Made by a program: the position numbers and the translations under genes. A stretch of DNA of 64,000 bases, from NCBI GenBank assembly GCA_047967505.1, contig CM106541.1. One strand, 5' to 3'. Under the pieces are notes generated by a model. The model made no database searches. It was not told the origin of the DNA and worked only from the letters and a program-made list of their open reading frames with translations. This DNA is from Dipteris shenzhenensis. Its lineage: Eukaryota > Polypodiophyta > Polypodiopsida > Gleicheniales. Within the stretch, counting starts at the first letter, position 1. Each line of letters starts with the position of its first letter. This document shows, piece by piece, positions 1 through 8,720 of the stretch.

Positions 1-40
1 TGAGGGGGGTGGAGTAGGTTTTTACAGGATTGGATTTTAG

Positions 41-61
41 GTTTAGGGTTTAACCCTAAAC
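41..61. repeat. Telomere-like palindrome
   Basis: The plant telomere heptamer TTTAGGG is followed at once by its reverse complement (AACCCTAAA), giving a near-perfect 21-bp palindrome. It is too short to be a telomere and lies in the presumed leader of the gypsy-like element that extends left out of the window. Confidence 0.5.
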
Positions 62-379
62 TCTTCCCGAGCCATAACTCTTTATGGAGAGCTCGGTTTG
101 CTTTTCTGTAAAAGGGTAAAATGATCGAAATTGAAAGCTCTACGCATCTGTGTCCACTACCTAGCCTGATTGTATATCATGTGGCTTCTATTTAAGAAAT
201 TAAGAAAATTTCTTAAGGTAGTAACCCAAAGTGGATATTTGGGGTTGATATGTTTGGCTAGAATTGGAAAAAAAATTTTACTCTCCTTGCCCTTGAGTGT
301 TATGTTCGTGAAAGTTCAAAGTAGTCTCTTGTTTTACACATACCTACGTATGTTTACTCACTACTTGAGATGCTAGTCT

Positions 380-396
380 CCTCGGCAGTGGCGCCA
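380..396 (-). other. Ty3/gypsy-type primer binding site
   Basis: Read on the minus strand the sequence is TGGCGCCACTGCCGAGG, close to the TGGCGCCGTTGCCGGGG primer site (3' end of tRNA-Asp) of many plant Ty3/gypsy elements. It lies two bases past a terminus ending in CA (position 399 on the plus strand), as expected for an LTR followed by its primer site. The element body would run left of the window. Assignment is by motif only. Confidence 0.55.
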
Positions 397-651
397 AATG
401 TTGGCTCTTTCCTACTGCTTTCGTAGGAAGAGTTGGGTATTCTATGCTTGGAGGGTTCCGAGGCTTTTTGTCACCTACAGATATATTGGGATTGTCGGTT
501 GTAGTATATGTGTAGCTTAGGACCTCGAGTCGTGTTCCGGTGAGAGACGTAGGCTTAAGTGTGGTAAGCAAACAAAGTGCAAGCATGTGTAAAAGGCACG
601 TAAACCATCTTTGTTGAGGTAATGAAGGCTTTCGCCTTCATTGGGGGTTGT

Positions 652-870
652 AGGGTTTAGGAGGAGTTTAAGGGTTCAGAAAGAGGTTCCAGGGTTTAGG
701 AGGAGTTCCAGGGTTCAGAAGGAGGTTCCAGGGTTCAGAAAGAGTTCTAGGGTTCAGAAGGAGGTTCCAGGGTTTAGAAAGAGTTCCAGGGTTTAGAAGG
801 AGGTTCCAAGGTTTAGAAGGAGTCCAGGGTTAGAAGGAGGATTCCAAGGTTCAGAGTAGAGTACATGGTG
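652..870. repeat. Telomere-like minisatellite, ~20-bp unit
   Basis: About eleven degenerate copies of AGGGTTTAGAAGGAGGTTCC, alternating TTTAG/TTCAG and GGAGG/AAAGA variants. Each unit starts with a heptamer close to the plant telomere repeat (AGGGTTT). A shorter relative of the array lies at 33599-33690. Confidence 0.8.
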
Positions 871-954
871 GAGAACTCATCTCCCTCATAGATCATGGAG
901 TTTAAGGGTTTAGGAAAGCATAGGAGTGGGAGAGGAAGAAGGTGTAAGAGCATG

Positions 955-1135
955 GGTGAAAGAAGAGAGAGGAGGAAGGAGGAGGAGGGAAGAGGAGGAG
1001 GGAGGGGGAGGAGAGAGGAGGAGGAGGAGGAGGGAGGAGGAGGAGGAGGAGGAGGAGGGAGGAGGAGGAGAAGGAGGAAGGAGGAGGAGGGAGGAGGGAG
1101 GAGGAGAGGGAGAGGTTGGGTTGCAGGGTTAGAGG
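955..1135. repeat. Purine tract (GGA)n
   Basis: Nearly uninterrupted GGA/GGAA repeats, all purine on the plus strand. Frames through it translate to Glu/Arg/Gly or Pro/Ser/Leu low-complexity peptides, which are not genes. Such tracts can form triplex DNA. Confidence 0.9.
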
Positions 1136-1278
1136 AGAGGGGAGGAGGGTTGCAAGGTTAGGACATGCTTTTCGATGTGCAATACAAGGAAGCATGGACA
1201 GTTGAGACAAATGCTTGGAATACCAAAGTAGAGTCAACACAATGCCCCAAAGAGTGTGGGCTTTATTCCATTATGGGG

Positions 1279-1286
1279 TATTTATA
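1279..1286 (-). promoter_or_regulatory. TATA box in gypsy-like LTR
   Basis: Minus strand TATAAATA followed by CCCC. It lies inside the presumed minus-strand LTR, oriented towards the primer site at 396, where a U3 promoter would be expected. Motif evidence only. Confidence 0.35.
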
Positions 1287-1403
1287 CAAGTTGGAGAGCT
1301 TCTCTCTCTGCATGTAACACAAAGTCGTATCACAAAGTTGTATCACAAAGTTGTAACACCTTCTCTTTCTTCATAAGTTCATGTTGGCATAGAGTCAACA
1401 CTA

Positions 1404-1676
1404 TTTTAGGCATTCAGCCCTAAAAGTAGCACCCCATATCTTTGGACTTGCATATCCGAATGGGGTCATGTCATATATCAAATTGAATGGCAAGATCCAA
1501 TTTAGATGGTTTTCATGTCCATTTTCTCCATCAACTAAAACTATATTCATCAAATAATGTTGTTTATCAATTTTTGGCATACCCCCCCCAAAATCAAGAC
1601 CCCCATTTTGCTGTATGTATATATGTATGTATATACATACATATATATCTATATGTGTATATATATATGTGTGTGT

Positions 1677-1729
<53 letters not shown>

Positions 1730-1985
1730 CACACACATGTATGTATGTATGTATGTATGTATATATATATATATATATATACATACATACATATGTATAT
1801 ATTGATGCATATATTGATGCAAATCTTGATGTATATATTTATGCATACAGTTTTGATTGATGGAGAAAATAGGCATGAAAACCATCTAAATTGGCTCTTG
1901 CTGTTCGATTTGATATAGGACATGATCCCAGTGGGATTTGTAAGTCCAAAGATACGGGGTCCTACTTTTAGGACCTAAATTCTTG
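1404..1985. mobile_element. Foldback element around a microsatellite
   Basis: The segment about 1404-1575 reappears inverted at about 1838-1985, with matching blocks such as CCTAAAAGTA, ATCTTTGGACTT and TTTAGATGGTTTTCATG. The loop holds the TG/TATG microsatellite. A third copy in direct orientation lies at 2126-2325. The shape fits a foldback or MITE-like element whose loop has expanded; no terminal duplication could be fixed. Confidence 0.6.
1612..1800. repeat. TATG/TG/TA microsatellite
   Basis: Blocks of TATG, about 25 TG dinucleotides (around 1670-1727), ACAC, then TATG and TA repeats. Frames through it give Cys/Val, His/Thr and Tyr/Ile repeats and are not genes. Confidence 0.95.
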
Positions 1986-2009
1986 AAGTAGGTAGCTTGT
2001 CAATATGCC

Positions 2010-2100
2010 GCCTATTTCATGCATTTAGGCCTTAAAAGTAGGACCTCATTTGGTCCTACATGGGGGTCCTACTTTTGAGGCCTAAATGTATGAAATAGGC
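2010..2100. repeat. 36-bp inverted repeat hairpin
   Basis: Arms 2010-2045 and 2065-2100 are reverse complements with about two mismatches, separated by a 19-nt loop. Both arms carry the CTAAAAGTAGGACC-type block seen in the neighbouring foldback repeats. Confidence 0.8.
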
Positions 2101-2125
2101 AACGCATTGACGCGCTGCCTATTTT

Positions 2126-2325
2126 AGGCATTCAAGCCCTAAAAGTAAGACCCTGTATCTTTGGAATTACAAATCCAAATGGGGTCATGTCATACATCAA
2201 ATCAAATGGCAAGAGCCAATTGAGATGTTTTCATGCCTATTTTATCGATTTAATAAAACTATATGCATCAAATAATGTTGTTTATCAATTTTTGGCATAC
2301 ACCCCCAAAATCAAGACCCCCATTA
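2126..2325 (+). repeat. Third copy of the foldback arm
   Basis: Direct copy of 1408-1609, sharing GGGGTCATGTCATA, CATCAAATAATGTTG, TTTTTGGCATAC and the terminal block AAAATCAAGACCCCC. It lacks the microsatellite. Together with the inverted copy at 1838-1985 this gives a three-copy cluster. Confidence 0.8.
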
Positions 2326-2351
2326 GAAAGAACGGTAAGGAACACAAGTGC

Positions 2352-2473
2352 TTGTTCTTATGTTCAGGAGACATTAAAAAAGAGGCCTAGTAGCCCAAAA
2401 ATGGCAGCGCATCAATGCGCTATCATTTTTGGGTTGCCAGGTCTCTCTTTTGTTGTCTCACGAGCATACATAT
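2352..2473. mobile_element. Small foldback (MITE-like), ~120 bp
   Basis: An imperfect inverted repeat centred on GCGCATCAATGCGC near 2412. The inner stem pairs CCCAAAAATGG with its complement, and pairing continues weakly outward to about 2352 and 2473. Copia element 1 inserted at its right edge, so the TSD at 2470-2474 lies inside this hairpin. Confidence 0.6.
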
Positions 2474-2474
2474 G

Positions 2475-2826
2475 TGTTGAGATATCGAGCTCCACTCGCG
2501 ATATGCCAGGGTGATTGTTGTGCATTTATGTCACTGACTTGTTAGCTGGAGATGCGGTTGGTACACCGCCCACGAAAAATAGCTGGATGACAGCTATCCT
2601 TATCTACACAAGTTCATGGCTCAGTTAGTATGCCACCTTAGTTAGTTGAGTTTGGTTTGAGACCCACATATAGGGTTCTTCTATTTCTTTGTACAAGAGT
2701 TCTTTTGGCTTACACAACTAAGAAGAGGAAAACTGTTTTCAGCCTCCACCTTTGTGTGTATTCCCCCATTGTGCATGTGAGAAAGTTGCAAGTGAGACTC
2801 CTTCCCTCTCTCCCACTATCTTCACA
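2475..2826 (+). repeat. 5' LTR of copia element 1
   Basis: Begins TGTTGAGATATCG and ends CTTCACA, directly before the primer site. A conserved small hairpin (ATAGCTG, 5-nt loop, CAGCTAT) lies near the middle. ACATATAGG may be the TATA region, which is inference. Confidence 0.97.
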
Positions 2827-2838
2827 TGGTATCAGAGC
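2827..2838 (+). other. Primer binding site, initiator tRNA-Met
   Basis: TGGTATCAGAGC immediately after the LTR: the standard plant Ty1/copia minus-strand primer site. Confidence 0.97.
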
Positions 2839-3318
2839 CTTGTTCGTGGTAAGGAGCTCAAGAAAGCAGACCAAGTTCGCAGTGTCCTGGTAAGAGGACA
2901 AGTGTTGCTTTCCTTTTTCGAGTTTGGGAGCAAATCTCTGCAGGTAGCACAGCCGGAAGTGCAAGAGTGCACTGTCTCAGATTGAGACGCCCTTCGCGGT
3001 GTGGCGAGAGGGCATTATATGCTGCGGGGCCCGTTTTGGAGGCGGAAGTTCTCCGCAGGCACTCAGAAAAAGGCCCTGTTTTTGCTGTGTGACCACTGTT
3101 CTGTAGGTCGGTGAAAAGTTGCCGCAGAAATTGCATCGTATGCCTGTGCGCAGAGACATTGGGAGTTGCAGATTCATGCTTGTTGCCTGTTGATGCAAAA
3201 TCGTCACTAGGAAGTGACTGTGTGGTGAAATACCACTTTCGTCAGTATTGCAGATCTGCCCGTGTGAGGCAAAAGCTGTGTTTTTTTGTAGTGACAGAAT
3301 ATTTTGGAGTGTTCTATA

Positions 3319-6300
3319 ATGGCATCTGATTCTCTTTCACAGATTGTCACTAAAAAGCTTGACAAGAACAACTTCTAGGCATGGAAGTTTAGAATGACGA
3401 ATTTCCTTATAGGAAAAGGCTATTGGGAGTTCATTACAGGAAATGAAGAAGAACCTATTCTTCCTAATGTTCCCAATCAACAGGAAATGCAGGCATTTAA
3501 AGGATGGCATGAGAGAGCCAGGAAAGTTATGTACTGGCTGTCTATCAGTATTTTAGACTCCATGATTGTGCATATTCAGAATGCAAGTATGCCAAAGGAG
3601 GCATGGGATACTTTGGCAAAAACGTACAGCACAAATACACAAGCCAAGAAAATGTAGCTCAAGCAGGAGCTGCACAATGTGTGCAGAGAGAAAATATGAG
3701 CATCAATGACTACCACATGAAGGTGAAGAAAATTGCGGATGCACTTGCTTCCATTGGGTCGCCAGTGGATGATGACGATTTAGTTTCTGTGACCTTGAAT
3801 GGTCTAGGAAAGGATTATGCACAGTTCCGGACATCCATTGCCGTCCGTGAAAACTTTCCTGATTTTGAGGAGTTGATTGCTCTTCTTATTTCTGAAGAGC
3901 AGAGAAATGGTGGTGCATCTTCTTTAGCAGGAACTTCAAAAGAAACTGTCTTCTACTCAAATGCTGGCAGAGGTAGAGGTAGAGGTAGAGGAGGCCGATC
4001 TACAGGCCATGGTAGAAATCAGAATATGCAGCAAACGCAAGAAAACCAGTCCTATGCAGGAGGATGTGGTAACTCTAGAGGCAGGGGGAGCCAAAGAGGT
4101 CGTGGTGGATGGCAGAGAGGTCAAAATGCAAACAACAATGTTGAATGCTACTACTGTGGTAAAATGGGGCATATGGCTAAAGAATGCTACAAAAAGCAGA
4201 ATGACATTATGAATGGAAAATTGCAGCAAGGCAATTATGCATCCTCTAGTAGACAGGGTGATGACAGAAATGAGCATTTGTTTATGGTGCAGCATATGAC
4301 AAATTCTGTGACAAGTGCAGAAGAAAGCAATGATGTGTGGTATGTTGACTCAGGTGCGTCAAACCACATGACAGGTCATGCTAAATAGATGCAGGATGTA
4401 AGGAAAATGGAAAAACTAGGATTTGTGGAGACTGGTGATGATACTGCACATCCTATTGTGCAGATTGGCAAAATTCCTTTGTCTATGCAGGATGGGAAAA
4501 ATAAATACTTGTCTAATGTATTTCATGTCCCGAACATCACCAAGAACCTGGTTTCTGTTAGTCAGATGGTTGAGCAGGGCTTGCAGGTCAGATTTAATCC
4601 TCATGGATGCTTTGTTGAGGATATGAAAAATAACAGTCGCTTGATAGCAAAAGGAAAGAAGAAGGGCAAGATGTTTACGTTGGATGCGGACATGCCTGAA
4701 TTGAGTGCAGAAATGTTTGCACATGGGACCGGTGTAGTTGCAGATATTGATATCTGGCACAAACGCATTCGTCATGTTAATATACAGCGACTTAAATCAA
4801 TGCAAGCCCAAAATATTGTTGCAGGATTGCCTAAATTCAAGGTTGCAGAAATGCACAAGGTTTGTGAAGCCTGTGAATTTGGGAAATAGGCAAGGAAACC
4901 TTTTCCTAGGCATGTTCAAGAGAGTAAAAAGCCATTGGAATTAATCCACTCTGATGTGTGGACTACTAAAGCTGCATCTATTAGAGGCTGTCACTATTTT
5001 GTCACATTTATTGATGACTTCAGTAGAAAACTTTGGGTGTATTTTATGAAAAAGAAAAGTGAAGTGTTTGGGCACTTCAAAGCTTTCAAAGCTATGGTTG
5101 AAAAAGAAACAGGCCTGCAAATAAAATGCCTAAGGTCAGATGGAGGGGGAGAGTACCTCTCAAATGAGTTTGCAAGGTTCTTGCAGGAGCATGGTATAAA
5201 GCAGCAATATTCATGCAGTCATACCCCACAGCAAAATGGAATTGCAGAAAGGAATAACATGCATATTAGAGAGGTATCTCGGGCCATGCTAAATGAAAAA
5301 GATCTACCAGATTATTATTGGGCTGAAGCAGTTGCTACAACAATTTATATAATGAACAGGACTCCCACTGCAGCAGTACATGGCATGATGCCAGAGGAGA
5401 TGTATACTGGTAGAAAACCAGACATTTCTCATTTGAAAATTTTTGGTTGCATTGCCTATGTCCATTTGCCAGATGAGTTGAGGTCCAAGTTGGATCCAAA
5501 AACTGAGAAGTGCGTCTTTATTGGTTATTCTCTGTAGCAGAAAGGGTATAGATGCTATAACCCTTCTACACGAAAGTTCACAGTGAGCAGAGATGTTGTT
5601 TTTGATGAGATGAGCAACTGGTATAAACCAGTAAATGTAATGATTGATGTAGATGCACAAAATGGTAATGTTGCACAGAATTCACAGCAGCAATCACAAA
5701 ATATCAGTGGAACTGGAGTGTCCTCTAGTAGTGGTTCACATACTTCGCAATGGACAGGTAGATGGAGATCAGGAGAATCTCCTCAAAGCAATGCAGATAG
5801 TGGTACACAGGTATCACGAAAAGGAAAAGAGAAGGTAGATCAGCCCATGTTTGATGTGAATGCAGGTCACTCTTATGTCGATGGTGAATCCATTGGCTCA
5901 GAACAGAGCATTGATGATGTGTTGGGTATTCCTTCTGTTGTTACACCTGGAGTAAGGAAGACCAGGGATGTTTTGAGAGCACCTGGAAGTGAGCCTATTT
6001 TGCGCAGGTCTACCAGGGTTAGGTATCCTATGGATAGGCTGAAATATGATGGATTTACAGCCATTCACTGTGCCTATGTGGTCAAAGTGATACAAGAACC
6101 AGAACCCACTTCTTTTGAGCAAGCCATGGGAAATGAAAAATGGGAGAAAGCCATGGATGAAGAAATGGATGCCTTGGATGCTAATGCTACATGGGAATTG
6201 GTGCCTTTGCCTAAAGACAAGAATGCAATTGGCTGTAAGTGGGTTTATAAGATCAAGCACAATGTAGATGGTTCTGTGAATAGATACAAGGCAAGATTAG

Positions 6301-7685
6301 TTGTCAAGGGGTATGCACAGACATATGGCATTGATTATGAAGAAACTTTCAGCCCGGTTGCAAGGATGGCAACCGTAAGAGTAGCCATTGCTATGGCTCC
6401 ATCAAAGGGATGGTCTTTACATCAGATGGATGTAAAGAATGCCTTCTTGCATGGTGATTTGCAAGAAGAGGTCTTTATGGAGCAGCCAGCAGGTTATGTT
6501 CATGCTACTCATCCTGAGTTTGTTTGCAGGTTGAAGAAAGCCTTGTATGGCTTGAAGCAAGCACCTAGAGCATGGTCTGACAAGATAGGACAGTATCTTG
6601 TCACTATTGGCTTTCAGATTTCCAAGGCAGATTTCTCACTCTATGTGAGAAAAATAGAGAAAGGGATTATGCTGCTTGTCATTTATGTTGATGATTTGAT
6701 CATCACAGGTGATAGTGATGAAGATATCCTTCATGTGAAAACGCTATTGAGGCAGAAGTTTGAGATGAAGGATTTGGGAGAGCTGCGTTATTTCTTGGGC
6801 ATTGAGGTGATTAGATCACCAAGTGGGATACAGCTCTTGCAGAGGCAGTATGGATTGGACATGCTGTCCAAATATGGGATGACAGGCTGTAAGCCTATTT
6901 CAGTTCCTTTGGAGCAGAATGTGAAGCTGAGCACAGATGCAAGGTGAGCTTCTGGAAGACCCTACTATGTACAGACGCATAGTAGGAAGTTTGAGTTATA
7001 TGACTATTACCAGGCCAGATCTAAGCAATCCTGTTGGATTGGTAAGTCAGTTTATGCAGGCTCCAAGGAAACCGCATTTGGATGCGGCTAGACGCATACT
7101 CAAGTATGTGAAGTCCACATTGCAGTATGGACTATTTTATGAGGCTGGGGTTCAGATACAGTTGCATGGAGACATTGATGCTGATTGGGCTAGTAGTATT
7201 TCTGATAGACGATCTACCAGTGGATATGTGTTGTCTTTTGGGAGTGCTGCAGTCACTTGGAGCAGCAAGAAATAGCCTACAGTTGCCTTGTCGAGCACAG
7301 AGGCTGAGGCTGAGTATAGGGGTGTAGCAATGGCTGCATGTGAGGTAGCTTGGTTGCATAAGCTACTCTATGATATGCATCAGATGGGCCAGTTGTCATT
7401 TATTGTGACAACATGAGCAGTATACACTTGGCAAAGAACCCATTCTTTCATGCTAGAACAAAGCACATTGAGGTGCATTATCACTATGTGCGTGAGAAAG
7501 TGTTACTAGGTCTTATTGATCTAGTTTATGTCAGCACAGAGGATCAGGTAGTTGAGATCTTCACAAAAGCATTGGGCGCAGAGAAGCTGTGCAAGTTCAG
7601 AGACCTGCTTGGTGTGCAGGAATTGGGATTGAGCTCGAGGGGGAGTGTTGAGATATCGAGCTCCACTCGCGATATGTCAGGGTGA
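3319..7685 (+). pseudogene. Copia gag-pol polyprotein, broken (element 1)
   Basis: Starts at the family ATG (MASDSLSQ). Order: Gag with an Arg/Gly-rich tract and a CX2CX4HX4C zinc knuckle (4146-4187), aspartic protease DSGA (4347-4358), HHCC and D,D35E integrase (about 4740-5300), reverse transcriptase with YVDD (6684-6695), and RNase H (about 7170-7560). Breaks seen against element 2: in-frame stops at 3376, 3655, 4386, 4887, 5535 and 7273, five of them CAG to TAG; a 2-bp GT gain near 3682; a 1-bp gain near 6942; a 6-bp duplication near 7305; and a 7-bp loss near 7386. The last frame ends at 7683-7685, inside the 3' LTR. It cannot make a functional polyprotein. Confidence 0.96.
7637..7645 (+). 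other. Polypurine tract, element 1
   Basis: GAGGGGGAG directly before the 3' LTR: the plus-strand primer for reverse transcription. It overlaps the coding frame. Confidence 0.9.
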
Positions 7686-7997
7686 CTGTTGTGCATTTAT
7701 GTCACCGACTTGTTAGCTGGAGATGCAGTTGGTACACCGCCCACGAATAATAGCTGGATGATAGCTATCCTTATCTACACTAGTTTGTGGCTCAGTTAGT
7801 ATGCCACCTTAGTTAGTTGAGTTTGGTTTGAGACCCACATATAGGGTTCTTCTATTTCTTTGTACAAGAGTTCTTTTGGCTTACACAACTAAGAAGAGGA
7901 AAATTGTTTTCAGCCTCCACCTTTGTGTGTATTCCCCCATTGTGCATGTGAGAAAGCCGCAAGTGAGACTCCTTCCCTCTCTCCCACTATCTTCACA
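7646..7997 (+). repeat. 3' LTR of copia element 1
   Basis: 352 bp, same ends as the 5' LTR, followed by the second ATATG. The polyprotein stop codon (TGA, 7683-7685) lies 38 bases inside it. Confidence 0.97.
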
Positions 7998-8002
7998 ATA
8001 TG

Positions 8003-8511
8003 GAGGTTATTATAAAGTAATATTGAAGTAGTTCCACAATTTGGATGCATTAAGAGCATTCATATAGCAAGGAAGAATATAATAATTGAATACTTTTTTT
8101 TTTCAATACATATTGCTAGTGAGACTACCAAAAAGAGGCTCTACCCCTCATGATGTCTCTGGATACAGAATATGAGATTGCTTGATGCTTGGATTGCAAC
8201 TGGAATTGTTGCGTGGGCAAAGCCACTATATGCCTCAAGTGTTGGAAATTGATGTATGGCTCAAGTGCTAGAATGTGCAAATCATGGCCAAAATCAAGAC
8301 CCCTTAGAGATTCCATGAGGGCTATCCTTTTACTACTACACATGTCACCTTTAGTCGAGGGTAGAACCATTCGTCATCATAGGCAGCAGGTTCATGGGAC
8401 CCCATCCCATGATCCAAGGCATTATTCAAAGACAAAGTATTTCTGACCAATCCCAAATTGAGTTTGCTAGTTCCTAATCTGATTGATTTCATTTACTGGA
8501 CTTGCAATGCT
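8003..8511. other. No gene seen
   Basis: Mixed-composition sequence after element 1. Short open frames in it show no family resemblance. AAAATCAAGACCCC at about 8292-8305 is the same block seen at the edges of the foldback repeats around 1.6 and 2.3 kb. Confidence 0.5.
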
Positions 8512-8628
8512 TGCAAAGCCCTTGCTTAAGCTTGAATGAGCCTCTTGATTTTGGGGGTATAATGGTCAAAAATGGCTTAACATGCCCAAAATCAAGAGGC
8601 TCATTCAAGATTAAGCAAGGGCTTTGCA
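8512..8628. repeat. Long near-perfect hairpin
   Basis: Arms 8512-8560 and 8584-8628 are reverse complements over about 45 bp, with one clear mismatch (AAGCTTAAG against AAGATTAAG) and a loop of about 23 nt. It may be a foldback element. A transcript would form a long stem, but nothing here shows expression. Confidence 0.8.
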
Positions 8629-8720
8629 GGTCTTGTTTTTGGGTGGCAAAAGCATGAAAAATGACAGTGCATTAAGGTGTTGCCATTCTTATGCTTCCCC
8701 CCTCCAAAAACAAGACCCCC
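8629..8720. mobile_element. Small foldback, GGTCTTGTTTTTGG ends
   Basis: GGTCTTGTTTTTGG on the left and CCAAAAACAAGACC on the right, about 90 bp overall, with a core AATGACAGTGCATTAAGGTG resembling the core of the 2352-2473 hairpin. Probable MITE-like family member; no target duplication was established. Confidence 0.6.

Larger units (their letters stand above)
399..1399 (-). repeat. Probable Ty3/gypsy 5' LTR, minus strand
   Basis: The plus-strand left edge is TGTTGGC (a CA-ending terminus on the minus strand) beside a tRNA-Asp-like primer site. The right edge is a guess: GTCAACA at about 1393-1399 would give a minus-strand start of TGTTGAC. Inside are an imperfect minisatellite, a GGA tract and a minus-strand TATAAATA box. 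The second LTR is not in the window, so neither the boundary nor a target duplication can be confirmed. Confidence 0.4.
2475..7997 (+). mobile_element. Copia element 1, complete but defective
   Basis: A full-length 5523-bp Ty1/copia retrotransposon. Identical 5-bp target duplications (ATATG) flank it at 2470-2474 and 7998-8002. In order: 352-bp LTR, tRNA-Met primer site, about 480-nt leader, one gag-pol reading frame, polypurine tract and 352-bp LTR. The two LTRs differ at about a dozen positions by eye (roughly 3%), so the insertion is not recent. The polyprotein carries many stops and frameshifts, so the copy is non-autonomous now. It belongs to the same family as element 2 and the copies starting at 23862, 35421, 37823, 48018, 56118 and 62493. 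Confidence 0.97.

Noticed and set aside
41-61. Chromosome end or telomere fusion
   Set aside because: Only one inverted heptamer pair; a fusion would show long opposed arrays.
895-1240. Open frames of 60-112 codons in the GGA tract, both strands
   Set aside because: Pure low-complexity Glu/Arg/Gly or Pro/Ser/Leu from a purine repeat; no gene signal.
1401-1923. Overlapping open frames rich in Cys/Val, His/Thr or Tyr/Ile
   Set aside because: They are translations of the TG/TATG microsatellite.
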